Made by a program: the position numbers and the translations under genes | Notes under the pieces: generated by a model | Database searches by the model: none | The model's input: the letters and a program-made list of their open reading frames with translations, nothing else | What the model was told of the DNA's origin: nothing | Shown: positions 44,702 to 54,438 of the stretch, piece after piece | Position numbering within the stretch: the first letter of the stretch is position 1 | How the letters are laid out: each line of letters starts with the position of its first letter | Source: Chryseobacterium sp. KACC 21268 | Lineage (GTDB): Bacteria > Bacteroidota > Bacteroidia > Flavobacteriales > Weeksellaceae | Assembly (NCBI GenBank): GCA_028736075.1 | Contig: CP117875.1 | Location: 1,178,001 to 1,242,000, forward strand | Reading direction: 5' to 3' | Length of the DNA stretch: 64,000 nucleotides

Positions 44702-45312
44702 TTTTTCTGCATTTTTTGATACAGGATTGGATTAAGACTTTCGTCATTATACATCTTCATTTGCTTATAAAGCTTCATCTTAACTTTACCATTCTCAATA
44801 TCAGAAAGCAGTTGGTCTATGGCTGTGGAAAGGTCTTTTTTCTGTTCCAAAAGTACATTTAGCTTTTGTGAACATTGTAATTTATGTTCTTCAGAAGCAT
44901 CTTCACGAGAAGCCTCAATAGACATATGATATATTTTCAAAGATAAAATCGAAAATCGATCTATGCACCAAGCCGGAGTTTCGCTGTTTATTCTAGCATC
45001 TGGATCAGAAGTAATATTCTCGAAGTTTTTATAAAACCAAAAATCGATCTGTTCTACCAAATCTGTTCTTTTTTGATTAAGTTTATCAATTCTTCTTTTT
45101 ATTTTAAGAGCTTCTGTTGGGTCGATATCTTCCTCACGTATAATATCTTCCAAATGCCATTGAACGGTATCAATCCAGTTCTTTGAATACAAAATCCATT
45201 CCAAACTATTAGCTTGGAATGGATTGTTTTCTTCAGAATTAACATCGTCATTGATGTGATAATCATTAACCGATTGGTTAAAGATCTCCCATGATTTTTC
45301 TGTTAAACTCAT
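44698..45312 (-). CDS. DUF4254 domain-containing protein
   Basis: A 204-residue soluble helical protein from the ATG at 45312 (MSLTEKSWEIFNQSVNDYH). It shows the family pattern of conserved Trp, His and Asp residues (NWIDTVQWHLEDIIRE, DLVEQIDFWFYKN, SILSLKIYHMSIEA). DUF4254 proteins in Bacteroidota often neighbour cell-envelope and glycosyltransferase genes. The activity is not known. It lies 9 bp after tatA and overlaps the lipoprotein gene by 4 bp. Confidence 0.83.
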   Translation of the reverse strand: MSLTEKSWEIFNQSVNDYHINDDVNSEENNPFQANSLEWILYSKNWIDTVQWHLEDIIREEDIDPTEALKIKRRIDKLNQKRTDLVEQIDFWFYKNFENITSDPDARINSETPAWCIDRFSILSLKIYHMSIEASREDASEEHKLQCSQKLNVLLEQKKDLSTAIDQLLSDIENGKVKMKLYKQMKMYNDESLNPILYQKMQKK

Positions 45313-45321
45313 CAATACTTC

Positions 45322-45531
45322 TTATAGATTTTGATTAGGTTCGTTGGTTGTAGAAGTAGGATCTTTTTTCTTGTCCTCTTCTTTTACCGCGTCTTTAAAC
45401 TCTTTGATTCCAGAGCCTAAGCCTTTCATTAATTCGGGAATCTTTTTTCCTCCAAACAACAAAAGAAGAATCAAGGCTACAATTAGGATATGTTGCCAAG
45501 AGATACTTAATATAACAGTGGATAATGTCAT
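45322..45531 (-). CDS. tatA: Sec-independent protein translocase TatA
   Basis: A 69-residue TatA/TatE-type protein. One N-terminal transmembrane helix ([16 protein letters not shown]) is followed by the hinge and an amphipathic helix ([19 protein letters not shown]), with a polar tail. TatA forms the pore for folded proteins with TatC, which is not in this window. It lies 30 bp after the EnvC-like gene. Confidence 0.92.
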   Translation of the reverse strand: MTLSTVILSISWQHILIVALILLLLFGGKKIPELMKGLGSGIKEFKDAVKEEDKKKDPTSTTNEPNQNL

Positions 45532-45561
45532 CTTGATTTTTTTACAAAGTTAAATTATTTT

Positions 45562-47097
45562 TTAATACGAAACCCATCCTAATGGATCAACTGGATTCGT
45601 ACCATTCCAAATTTGGAAATCTAATGTAATAGACTCATCAAAATCACTGCCAACTTCTCCAATCAGCGTTCCTGCAGATACTTGTTGATTTGCTTTCACC
45701 AATGTGCTGGCAAGATTTGAATAAACTGTGAAATATCCGCCGTGTTTCACAACGACTGTACGGCTTCCATTGATAGACTGAATGCTGGAAACAATGCCCG
45801 GGAAAACGCATCTAGCTTTTGTTCCAGGTGAAACTGCTATTTTCACCCCAATATTTTCTTCTACAATATTTTTAAAAACAGGATGCGGCTGTCTGCCAAA
45901 ACGATGTGTTACAGTTCCCTTTTCAACAGGGAAACCAATTCTTCCTCTATTCTCTGCAAAATTATTTCCTACAACATTGCCAATATCATAGTTTTTCATT
46001 ACTTTTTTCTCCGCAGCATCTTTTGCATCTTCATTTTTTTTGTTGATAGCGGCTTCATTAGCTTTAGCTGATGCTACTTTTTCATTTGCAATCTTGGCTC
46101 TGTCCGCAGCTTCTCTACTTGCTCTCTCTGCAGCTTCTTTTTTCTCAATTGTCTTGTTGGTCTCAGCGAGTTTTCTTTCCTCCTCTGCACGTCTTGCTGC
46201 TAAGTCACTGGCACGTTTAGCTTCAAGTTCTGCTTTTTTTCTTTCCGCTTCCGCAGCAGCTATTTTTGCTCTGTTTTCGGCTTCTATTCTGTCTTTTTCT
46301 CGTTTTGCAGCGATGTCTGCTAATCTTTTTCTTTCAGCTTCAGCTTTCTTTTCTGCTTCTTCTTTAGCCTTTGCTAGTCTGATTTCTTCTGCAATGATGT
46401 TTCTGATTTGACGTTCCAATTCTTTGGACTGTGTCTGTTTTTGTCTGAGTTCACCAGTAAGTTTGACTTCGTTCTTTTTGAATTCGTCCAGCAATTTTTG
46501 TTTCTCAATCCTTTCAATTTCTATTGTTGCTAAGTCTTTTTTCTGGGATAATAAAAGATTGTCTTTTTCATTAGCAGACTTCTTCTTCAAAGCAATATTT
46601 TTCTTTATTTCATTTGCTTTATTAGAAATTTCGGCTGCTTTTTTATCTTGATATTCAGAATATCTTTTGAGATATTCCACTCTGCTGAGTGCTTCTCCTA
46701 CATTTTTAGAAGAGAGAATGAAGGTTACTTTGTTCTGTACACCTTTTGTTTTGTAAGCTTTTACCAGAATCTCAGCATAGTTTTTTCTCAAAACCGTAAG
46801 CTCACGGTTGTTTTTATTGATTTCTAATTGACGTTTGTAAATATCATCTTCTATAAATCTTTTTTCCTTCTGAGTATTATTGTACACTTTTTCTCTCAGA
46901 TTAAGTTTCTGATTTACAGTGTTGAGGTATGCGATGGAAAGTTTGGACTCTTGTTTGGTTTGATTCAAAGTCGCATTGAGAGAAGAAATTTGTTTCTTCA
47001 AGTCAGCATTTTGCTTTTGCAAAACTTCTTTGTCTTTTTGTCCAAATGCGCTTCCGAAAAGGATGATACTTATAAAAAAACTTAGTTTCTTAATCAT
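45562..47097 (-). CDS. EnvC-like murein hydrolase activator (degenerate M23 domain)
   Basis: A 511-residue protein with a signal peptide (SAFGQ). A long coiled coil covers about residues 20-250, followed by a low-complexity Ala/Glu/Lys/Arg-rich stretch to about 360. The C-terminal M23/LytM fold runs from about 395 to 511 (VTHRFGRQPHPVF, VVVKHGGYFTVYSNL). The first zinc-ligand HxxxD is replaced by GVKIAV and the final HxH by LDFQIW, so it probably lacks peptidase activity and acts as an amidase activator, as EnvC does. Confidence 0.87.
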   Translation of the reverse strand: MIKKLSFFISIILFGSAFGQKDKEVLQKQNADLKKQISSLNATLNQTKQESKLSIAYLNTVNQKLNLREKVYNNTQKEKRFIEDDIYKRQLEINKNNRELTVLRKNYAEILVKAYKTKGVQNKVTFILSSKNVGEALSRVEYLKRYSEYQDKKAAEISNKANEIKKNIALKKKSANEKDNLLLSQKKDLATIEIERIEKQKLLDEFKKNEVKLTGELRQKQTQSKELERQIRNIIAEEIRLAKAKEEAEKKAEAERKRLADIAAKREKDRIEAENRAKIAAAEAERKKAELEAKRASDLAARRAEEERKLAETNKTIEKKEAAERASREAADRAKIANEKVASAKANEAAINKKNEDAKDAAEKKVMKNYDIGNVVGNNFAENRGRIGFPVEKGTVTHRFGRQPHPVFKNIVEENIGVKIAVSPGTKARCVFPGIVSSIQSINGSRTVVVKHGGYFTVYSNLASTLVKANQQVSAGTLIGEVGSDFDESITLDFQIWNGTNPVDPLGWVSY

Positions 47098-47891
47098 TTA
47101 ATCTCTGTCTTTTTGTAATTGGCAGGAACGGAATAAGTAGTTTCCATCCGGGAAAAATCAAATTTCGTATTTTCTAATAATATTTCGTCCGTTTTCTTAG
47201 CTTTTATAATTATTTTAACACTTTTTGGAAAGCTTTCATTGTTGATAATTTCCCTATTGGAATAAGTGATTTCCAGCTGGTCATTATTAGCAGGATTTGA
47301 CAAGAGCACGTGGCTCAGGTTGAAGTCTGCGTCATAATCCAAGGAGATTTTGTACTCTGTCGTTTTACCGTTTTCTGTAATCTTTTGATTTTGCTTAGAA
47401 GTCAAATTAAAACCAGAAATATTCTGAGTCAGATTGTAATCACTCTCAGAAACAGGAATGAAGGTCTTGCCTAAAAGTAAATTCTGTAACGCATTATAAT
47501 CTATAAAATTGACATTCAGTAATTTATTGAGATAACCAAAATCAGAATCGATATAAGTTTTATCCAATTTGTAATAGCCTTTAATTCCTTCTGGAGTTGC
47601 GACTCCTCGTGCTGCCTGTAGAATAACGGCAGTCAAATTCATCCAGACTTTCTGACCATTTTCGATATAAATCACCGCGTCTAGTGTTGGAATAAACGAG
47701 CCGGTTTTAGCATCAATTTTACTGTTGATTTTAACGGCATCAAACGTTGATTTTTTCTCTATTGTAGAAAAAAAACTTGCATTGTTTGAGATAGGTTTAG
47801 TCGTGCTAATAGGCGTTGTGTTTTGTTTTTTTTGAACTTTACAAGATATAACAAGTAAGGCTGAAACTATGATAAGGATGTACTTTTGCAT
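47094..47891 (-). CDS. DUF4292 lipoprotein
   Basis: A 265-residue lipoprotein (signal ending VISC). The beta-rich mature part has the DUF4292 features ALLVISC, SFIPTLDAVIYIENGQKVW and NFIDYNALQNLLLGK. The fold is thought to resemble LolA/LolB-type proteins, hinting at lipid or lipoprotein handling; this is inference. The gene overlaps the EnvC-like gene start by 4 bp. Confidence 0.85.
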   Translation of the reverse strand: MQKYILIIVSALLVISCKVQKKQNTTPISTTKPISNNASFFSTIEKKSTFDAVKINSKIDAKTGSFIPTLDAVIYIENGQKVWMNLTAVILQAARGVATPEGIKGYYKLDKTYIDSDFGYLNKLLNVNFIDYNALQNLLLGKTFIPVSESDYNLTQNISGFNLTSKQNQKITENGKTTEYKISLDYDADFNLSHVLLSNPANNDQLEITYSNREIINNESFPKSVKIIIKAKKTDEILLENTKFDFSRMETTYSVPANYKKTEIK

Positions 47892-47957
47892 ATTTTTTTA
47901 GGATGAAACTTACAATATTAACGCCAAAAATAAACATATATTTCCACGTTGGTATCA

Positions 47958-47997
47958 AAAAAAAACTTTGTCAAAGTTCTGAACCTTGACAAAGTTG
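47958..47997 (-). terminator. Intrinsic terminator of the nucleotidyltransferase gene
   Basis: The minus strand has AACTTTGTCAAGGTTC paired with GAACTTTGACAAAGTT (one mismatch), then a run of T residues. It separates the upstream two genes from the DUF4292-to-ribA cluster. Confidence 0.85.
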
Positions 47998-48016
47998 TTA
48001 ATTTATTATGATCAAT

Positions 48017-49036
48017 TTAATCTTTTGAAAGGAAATCTAAAACTGAATAATCACCTAAAGAGATTTCTCTTGCAACTCCAAAATATTTGGCAGAATTACC
48101 AATCATTGAGTTACTTAGGTTTCCATGATCGATAATCGTATTTTCCTGGATTAACGAATTGTCGATGTTGGAATTGATGACAACAGTATTATTTCCAAGA
48201 GATACATTCGGGCCAATTTTAGAGTTGAGGATTTTCACATTTTCTCCGATGAAACAAGGCGGGATAATCATACAGTTTTCAATCTCAGCAGATGCTGGAT
48301 AGTTGGCCATGTTTTCTCTTTCATACTGTAATATCTTGCTATTGGTTTCTACGGTTGCATTTTTGTTCCCGCAATCCATCCAATCATCTACTTTTCCGAG
48401 GGAGAATTTGGCACCTTTAGCTCTTAAGTTTTCTAACGCTGTTGTCAATTGATATTCACCACCTTCTGTAATATTGTTTTCCATAATATGGTCAATTTCT
48501 GTCATCAATTTCTCAGCAGAATTGAAATAATAGATTCCGATAATGGCAAGATCAGAAACAAATTCTTTAGGTTTCTCAACGAAATCTGTGATGAAACCAT
48601 AGTCATCCAATTTCACAACGCCAAAAGCAGAAGGATCATCTACTTTTTTCACCCAAATCACACCGTCAGCATTGGTGTCCAGTTGAAAATCTGCACGGAA
48701 AAGTGTATCCGCAAATGCGATGATCACAGGTCCGCTCATACTTTCTTTCGCACAATTGATGGCGTGCGCTGTTCCCAAAGGCTCAGTTTGGGCATAGATG
48801 CTTCCTTTTGCACCAAGATTTTCAGCGACTTTGATAAGAGATTCCTCTACCTCTGGACCGAAGTCACCGATAATAAAAGCAATTTCCTCAATAGGTTGAT
48901 TTGCAACTTTTGCAATGTCTTCTACGAGTCTTTGGACAATTGGTTTTCCACCAATTGGAATCAATGGTTTTGGAACCGTTAATGTATGTGGTCTTAATCG
49001 GGAACCACGTCCAGCCATTGGAACTATTATTTTCAT
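48017..49036 (-). CDS. Sugar-1-phosphate nucleotidyltransferase
   Basis: A 339-residue enzyme with the nucleotide-binding signature MAGRGSRLRPHTLTVPKPL at the N-terminus, the substrate site EPLGTAHAINCAKE, DTLF as the metal-binding Asp, and EKP near residue 145. The C-terminal third is a left-handed beta-helix with imperfect hexapeptides. It resembles glucose-1-phosphate thymidylyltransferase and GMP/UDP-sugar relatives. The sugar is not determinable. It lies 41 bp after a flippase gene. Confidence 0.85.
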   Translation of the reverse strand: MKIIVPMAGRGSRLRPHTLTVPKPLIPIGGKPIVQRLVEDIAKVANQPIEEIAFIIGDFGPEVEESLIKVAENLGAKGSIYAQTEPLGTAHAINCAKESMSGPVIIAFADTLFRADFQLDTNADGVIWVKKVDDPSAFGVVKLDDYGFITDFVEKPKEFVSDLAIIGIYYFNSAEKLMTEIDHIMENNITEGGEYQLTTALENLRAKGAKFSLGKVDDWMDCGNKNATVETNSKILQYERENMANYPASAEIENCMIIPPCFIGENVKILNSKIGPNVSLGNNTVVINSNIDNSLIQENTIIDHGNLSNSMIGNSAKYFGVAREISLGDYSVLDFLSKD

Positions 49037-49077
49037 AAGTTTGTTTTAAGTTGTTGACTATTAATTTGTTAATAGGT

Positions 49078-50535
49078 TTATTTTATGCCAATTTTGTTTA
49101 ACATTTTTTGAGGAATCAAATTCTCTGTCTTTAGCAAAATGGTTGCCAAAAGTAAAAATATAAGATTTCCCAACCAAATATTTTCTTTTAAATATTGGTA
49201 ATACGCCAAAGATACAACCATGGTTACAAGAATGATAATTGTATTTTTATAAATATTATATGGTACCGGATATTTGTATTGTCCCCAAATGTACGATATC
49301 ACCATCATTGCGAAATAACTGGCAATGGTCGCCCAGGTGGAAGCCCAATATCCATATTTAGGAATAAAATAAAAATTAATAATTATGGTTATCAAAACGC
49401 CAATTCCTGAGATGTAAGCTCCAATAATTGTTTTGTCCGTCAACTTATACCAAATCGAAAGGTTGAGATAAATTCCTATAAATAAACTGGCAAAAAACAA
49501 AATTGGTAGAATCGAAATTCCCTCATAATATTCCGGATTGTTGATGTAAACTTTTGCAATCCAGTCCAAATTGACAGATAAGAATAAGACAATCAAACAA
49601 TTGATGGCGATGAAAATATCCATTAGTTTGACATACATTTCTTTCGCATTTGCATTTTTGGAATTGCTGAAAAAGAACGGTTCGATTCCCAAAGAGTAGG
49701 CTTGTCTGAACAAAATTACAAACGTCACCACTTTCGCAACACCGCCGTAAACGCCCAATTCGTGTCTTCCGATTTCGTCTGGTAAGAGAAATTTAAGAAA
49801 CTGTCTGTCAAAGGTTTCATTAATGATTCCTGCTAAACCTGCAATCGTGATTGGCCAGGAATATTTTATCATTTTTTTCCAAAGTTCCCAAGAAAAATGC
49901 TTTATTCTTGCGATTAAGAGTTCTTGTGATAACATCAAAAATGTCACTGAACTTGCGACCAAATTAGCAACAAAAACATAACCAATTCCGAATTCCGGAC
50001 TGTATTTCAAACCAAAAATTCCTTCCGGATATCTTGGCAGAATAATGATGAAAAATATGACTAATAAAAAATTGATGATGCCATTCGTGATTCGGATTCC
50101 TGCGTATTTTAATGGTCGTTCGTTTTTCCTTAACATTACAAAAGGCATCGCAGAAAAAGCGTCCAATGCTAAAGTCACAGTAAGAATCGCTAGCAAATCA
50201 ATCTGGTCCGGCGTTTTGAATGCAATCGCTAAAGGCTGTCGGTAAACTAATGTGAAAAATAAATAAACCAAAGTCACAGCCAATACGCTGAAAAAAGCAG
50301 TCGAAATTAGTTTTCTGTCATCTTTCTCGTCCAATGCAAATCGGAAAAAAGTAGTTTCCATTCCGTGGGTCAAAAGCACAGCGATAACGCCAGCTACAGA
50401 ATAAAAATCAGCAAAAGGAGAATAAGCGGTTGGACCAAATGTTCTTGTAATAATTGGATTAATTACAAACGGAAACAGCCTGATAATCACAGTTGTTAAT
50501 CCATAAAGAGCGGTTTGTCCGAGAAGCTTCTTCAA
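49078..50535 (-). CDS. Polysaccharide/oligosaccharide flippase (MATE-like, Wzx family)
   Basis: A 485-residue membrane protein with about 13-14 hydrophobic helices. It opens KKLLGQTALYGLTTVIIRLF, typical of Wzx/MviN-type flippases. It appears to start with TTG at 50535; no in-frame ATG precedes the conserved start. A TATTTTTG -7 element lies about 14 bp upstream. It probably moves an undecaprenyl-linked glycan across the inner membrane. Confidence 0.85.
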   Translation of the reverse strand: MKKLLGQTALYGLTTVIIRLFPFVINPIITRTFGPTAYSPFADFYSVAGVIAVLLTHGMETTFFRFALDEKDDRKLISTAFFSVLAVTLVYLFFTLVYRQPLAIAFKTPDQIDLLAILTVTLALDAFSAMPFVMLRKNERPLKYAGIRITNGIINFLLVIFFIIILPRYPEGIFGLKYSPEFGIGYVFVANLVASSVTFLMLSQELLIARIKHFSWELWKKMIKYSWPITIAGLAGIINETFDRQFLKFLLPDEIGRHELGVYGGVAKVVTFVILFRQAYSLGIEPFFFSNSKNANAKEMYVKLMDIFIAINCLIVLFLSVNLDWIAKVYINNPEYYEGISILPILFFASLFIGIYLNLSIWYKLTDKTIIGAYISGIGVLITIIINFYFIPKYGYWASTWATIASYFAMMVISYIWGQYKYPVPYNIYKNTIIILVTMVVSLAYYQYLKENIWLGNLIFLLLATILLKTENLIPQKMLNKIGIK

Positions 50536-50580
50536 TTCAAAAATTTTTGCAAAAATAATCTATTCTGATAAGATTCCGAT

Positions 50581-52878
50581 TTATTTCTTCAGCTTATAAT
50601 TCATAAAGAAAACCAATTTTCCACCTTTCATAATGTCTTCGTGCTTCAATTTATAGCCTTCAAACGGTTTTCCATTCAGCTCGATTCTTTCGATGTAGAC
50701 ATTTTTTTCTGATTGATTTTTAGCTTCGATTTCAAATGTTTTTCCGTTCTCCAGATTTAATTTTGCATTCACAATGCTGGGACTTCCAATCCAATACTCA
50801 TCGGAACCAGGCGAAACAGGATAGAATCCCAAACTGCTGAAAATATACCACGCACTCATTTGTCCGCAATCGTCATTTCCGCCCAATCCATCTGGTTTTG
50901 CTTTGTATTGCATCGTCAGGATTTTTCGGATTTGAGACTGTGTTTTCCAAGTTTGTCCGGCAACATTATAAAGATAAGCGACGTGATGCGCCGGTTCGTT
51001 TCCGTGAACATAACCACCGATGATTCCTTCTCTTGTAATATCTTCCGTATCAGCAAAAAACTCGTCAGGCAGATGCATTGAAAACAATTCATCAAGATTT
51101 TCGCCGAATTTCTTTTGTCCGCCCATCGATTTCATTAATTCCTCAGGATTGTGCGGAACGAAGAAACTGTAATTCCAGGAATTGCCTTCGATAAAGCCTT
51201 GTCCGTGCGTGCTCATCAAATCAAATTCCTTTTTGAAACTTCCGTCAGACAATCTCGGTCTCATAAAACCAATTGAATTATCGAAGACATTTTTCCAGTT
51301 TTCGGAACGTTTTAAATATTCGTTGTAGATTTCTGTTTTGCCTAATTTCTTCGCAATCTGTGCAATTGCCCAATCGTCATAAGCATATTCCACTGTGTTC
51401 GAAACCGAAGTTCCGTTTTTCTCGGCAGAGATGTAACCTTTGTCGATGTATTCGCCGATGCCTTCGTAATTTCTTTTGTTGGAAGTCGCAATACAAGCCT
51501 TCAAGGCTTCTTCCGGATTTCCGGTGTAAGTTCCTTTGATAATCGCATCGGCAATCAAAGAAACCGAATGATAACCGCTCATACACCAGTTTTCGTTGGC
51601 ATAATGTGACCAGACCGGCAACATTTTCAAACTGAATTGGTCGTAATGCGCCATCATCGACAGAATCATATCATTGTTCCGTTTTGGCTGAATGATATTG
51701 AAAAACGGATGCAACGCACGATAAGTATCCCAAAGTGAAAACGTTGTGTAATTCGTAAATCCTTTGGCCTGATGCAAATTTTGGTCAAGACCTTTGTATT
51801 CACCGTTCGAATCCATCTAAGTGGTTGGATTGATAAATGTGTGATACATCGCCGTGTAAAAATTCACTTTGTCATCTTCGGAAAGCGTGTTGACAACGAT
51901 TTTATTCAGTTCTTTGTTCCAATCATCTTGAGCTTGAGATTTTACCTTTTCAAAGTTCCAATCGGGCGTTTCTTTGGTTAAATTTTCCAAAGCATTGGCC
52001 TGACTGACAGGCGAAATTGCAAATTTGATTTGAACTTTCTCATTTTCTTGTGTGTCAAAATCAAAATGCATTCTGATTTTCTTTCCTGCAATCTCCGGGA
52101 AATTTTCGTCCTGATTCCATTTTCTCCAGAAACCTCGGTAAGCCTGTTTTGTGTCAAAATTTTTCTGACCATAAGATTTGAACGGCTTCGAAAATTCCAT
52201 TGCAAAATAAACCGTTCTCGTTCTTGCCCAGCCGTTGGTTTGTCGGTAACCCGTAATTCTGTGGTCGTTTTCAATTCTCACGTAGGTCCAAACATTTTTA
52301 TCATCATAATTGTAAATTCCCGCCATCAAATCCAAAATAATGTGTGCATCATCAGATTTCGGAAAGGTATATTGATGAACTCCAACTCTTGTTGTAGCAG
52401 TCATTTCGGCCAGAATATTATAATCGTCAAGTTTCACTTTGTAATAACCGGCTTCCGCTTTTTCGTTTTGATGAGAGAATCGCGAACGAAATCCACTTTC
52501 TGGTTTTTGGGCAGTTCCGGGATTTAATTTTAATTTTCCGACTGTTGGCATTACCAAAAAATCGCCCAAATCCGAATGTCCCGTTCCGCTAAAATGCGTA
52601 TGTGAAAATCCGACTATCGTTTTGTCTTCATAGCGATAACCGGCGCAATACTTATAAACATCGGGATTGTATTTTCCATTGACTTCATAAGAAAGAGAAT
52701 CGGTTTCCGGACTCAGCTGAACGGCACCAAAAGGAACTGTTGCACCCGGAAAAGTATGTCCCATTTTTTCGGTTCCGATGATTGGATTCACGAATTTTGA
52801 AAGGTTTTCTAATTTCTGAGAACTAAATAATGAAGCGAATAAAACGGGTAGAATTAAAATGTATTTTCTCGGAGACAT
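50581..52878 (-). pseudogene. GH92 alpha-mannosidase gene interrupted by an in-frame amber codon
   Basis: Two abutting ORFs in the same frame: 52878-51817 (353 codons plus TAG) and 51816-50581 (411 codons plus stop). Joined they give a 765-residue GH92 protein of normal length. The N-part has a signal peptide and NPIIGTEKMGHTFPGATVPF. The C-part has GLDQNLHQAKGFTNYTTFSL and the catalytic GGNDDCGQMSAWY. Around the stop the reading is FINPTT, stop, MDSNGEYKG, where family members run straight through. The stop could be a recent mutation, a sequencing error, or readthrough. Confidence 0.9.
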
Positions 52879-52906
52879 TCTTTGGAATTTTGAAGCAATT
52901 TAGTTA

Positions 52907-53014
52907 AAACCACAAAAGGCACAAAAGTTTTCTTGACTTTAGAAATCCTAAATAATGAAAAACTTTGTATTCTTTGACTTAATTAATGAAGATTGCTTTT
53001 TTCTTTTGTGGTTT
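52907..53014. repeat. Intergenic inverted repeat with AACCACAAAAG arms
   Basis: The arms AAACCACAAAAG (52907-52918) and CTTTTGTGGTTT (53003-53014) are perfect inverses 84 bp apart. They fill the gap between the GH92 gene and pyrC. Confidence 0.65.
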
Positions 53015-53029
53015 ATAAATTCAAAAACT

Positions 53030-53037
53030 TAATTTTG
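53030..53037 (+). promoter_or_regulatory. Probable promoter of pyrC
   Basis: TAATTTTG matches TAnnTTTG, with TTTG at 53005-53008 upstream (21-bp spacing). It lies 20 bp before the ATG. Confidence 0.6.
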
Positions 53038-53057
53038 TTTCAATCTAAAAAAGTAAA

Positions 53058-54398
53058 ATGAAAATTCTAATAAAAAATGCCCAAATCGTCAATGAAAATC
53101 TGGTCTTCGAAAGTGATATTCTGATTGAGAATGACCTGATTTCAAAGATTTCAAAAAATATCTCTGAAGAAAATGTTGACCAAATAATTGACGCGTCTGG
53201 AAAATATCTGTTGCCTGGAATCATCGATGACCAAGTTCATTTCCGTGAACCAGGCTTAACATCAAAAGGCGACATCGAAACCGAATCAAAATCTGCAATC
53301 GCAGGCGGAATCACAAGTTTCATCGACCAACCAAACACGGTTCCGAATGCGGTGACCCAAGAATTGTTAGCAGATAAATACGAGATTGGTTCTCAAAAAG
53401 CGTACGCCAATTACGGTTATATGATGGGCGGAACGAATGATAATCTTGAAGAAATCCTCAAAACAAATCCAAGAAATGTTCCCGGAATAAAACTGTTTCT
53501 AGGTTCATCAACAGGAAATATGTTGGTTGATAATCCGGAAACTCTGGAAAATATTTTCAGTAATACCAAAATGCTGATTGCCGTTCATTGCGAAGATGAA
53601 GCGACAATTAGAGAAAATACGGAAAAGTACAAAGCGGAGTATGGCGACGACATTCCTGTGAAATTCCATCATTTGATAAGAAGTGAGGAAGCTTGTTATA
53701 AATCATCTTCAAAAGCAATTGAATTAGCACAAAAAACGGGCGCAAGACTTCACGTCTTCCATTTGTCAACAGCGATTGAAACAGACCTTTTTCGAAATGA
53801 TATTCCTTTAAAAGATAAAAAAATAACGGCGGAAGTTTGTGTTCATCATTTGACTTTCACCAACGAAGATTACGAAACCAAAGGAAACCTCATCAAATGG
53901 AATCCTGCAGTAAAAACTTTAAAAGATAAAGATGGACTTTGGGAAGCGTTGCTGGACGATAGGATTGATGTCATCGCGACTGACCACGCGCCTCACACCT
54001 GGGAAGAAAAGCAAAATGTTTATACGAAATGTCCATCTGGAGCGCCTTTGGTTCAGCATTCTTTAGTGGTAATGTTGGAGAATTTCAGAAATGGAAAAAT
54101 TACTTTAGAGAAAATCGTGGAGAAAATGTGTCATAATCCTGCGATTCTTTTCAGAATTGAGAAAAGAGGTTTTGTGAGGGAAGGTTACAAAGCGGATTTG
54201 GTTTTGGTAGATTTGGATGAAAACTGGACGGTTTCTAAAGAAAATATTTTGTACAAATGTGGTTGGAGTCCGCTGGAAGGAACTGAGTTTCATTCCAAAG
54301 TGACACACACTTTTGTGAATGGAAATTTGGTTTATGAGAATGGAAAAATCAATGAGGAAAAATTTGGAGAGCGTTTGCTTTTTGAAGTTCAGGAATAA
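53058..54398 (+). CDS. pyrC: Dihydroorotase
   Basis: A 446-residue amidohydrolase closing the carbamoyl-aspartate ring in pyrimidine synthesis. The metal-site region is DDQVHFREPGL, with Gln in place of the first His of the usual DxHxHxR motif, followed by GGITSFIDQPNTVPN. Catalytic ATDHAPHTWEEK is near residue 310. The variant is known in Bacteroidota dihydroorotases; an allantoinase is a less likely alternative. It has its own promoter and terminator. Confidence 0.9.
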   Translation: MKILIKNAQIVNENLVFESDILIENDLISKISKNISEENVDQIIDASGKYLLPGIIDDQVHFREPGLTSKGDIETESKSAIAGGITSFIDQPNTVPNAVTQELLADKYEIGSQKAYANYGYMMGGTNDNLEEILKTNPRNVPGIKLFLGSSTGNMLVDNPETLENIFSNTKMLIAVHCEDEATIRENTEKYKAEYGDDIPVKFHHLIRSEEACYKSSSKAIELAQKTGARLHVFHLSTAIETDLFRNDIPLKDKKITAEVCVHHLTFTNEDYETKGNLIKWNPAVKTLKDKDGLWEALLDDRIDVIATDHAPHTWEEKQNVYTKCPSGAPLVQHSLVVMLENFRNGKITLEKIVEKMCHNPAILFRIEKRGFVREGYKADLVLVDLDENWTVSKENILYKCGWSPLEGTEFHSKVTHTFVNGNLVYENGKINEEKFGERLLFEVQE

Positions 54399-54402
54399 AC
54401 AA

Positions 54403-54430
54403 AAAAGACTGCGATTATGCAGTCTTTTGT
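54403..54430 (+). terminator. Intrinsic terminator of pyrC
   Basis: The stem AAAAGACTGC with GCAGTCTTTT has a 6-nt loop and is followed by GTTT. It begins 4 bp past the stop codon. Confidence 0.85.
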
Positions 54431-54438
54431 TTAAAGTT

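Noticed and set aside
46040-46411. A 123-codon plus-strand ORF rich in Ala and Ser
   Set aside because: It is the complement of the Ala/Glu/Lys-rich low-complexity part of the EnvC-like gene, a common artefact of biased codons.
51817-51819. The amber codon in the GH92 gene as pyrrolysine or recoding
   Set aside because: No tRNA-Pyl or recoding element is visible. A point mutation or sequence error explains the data more simply.
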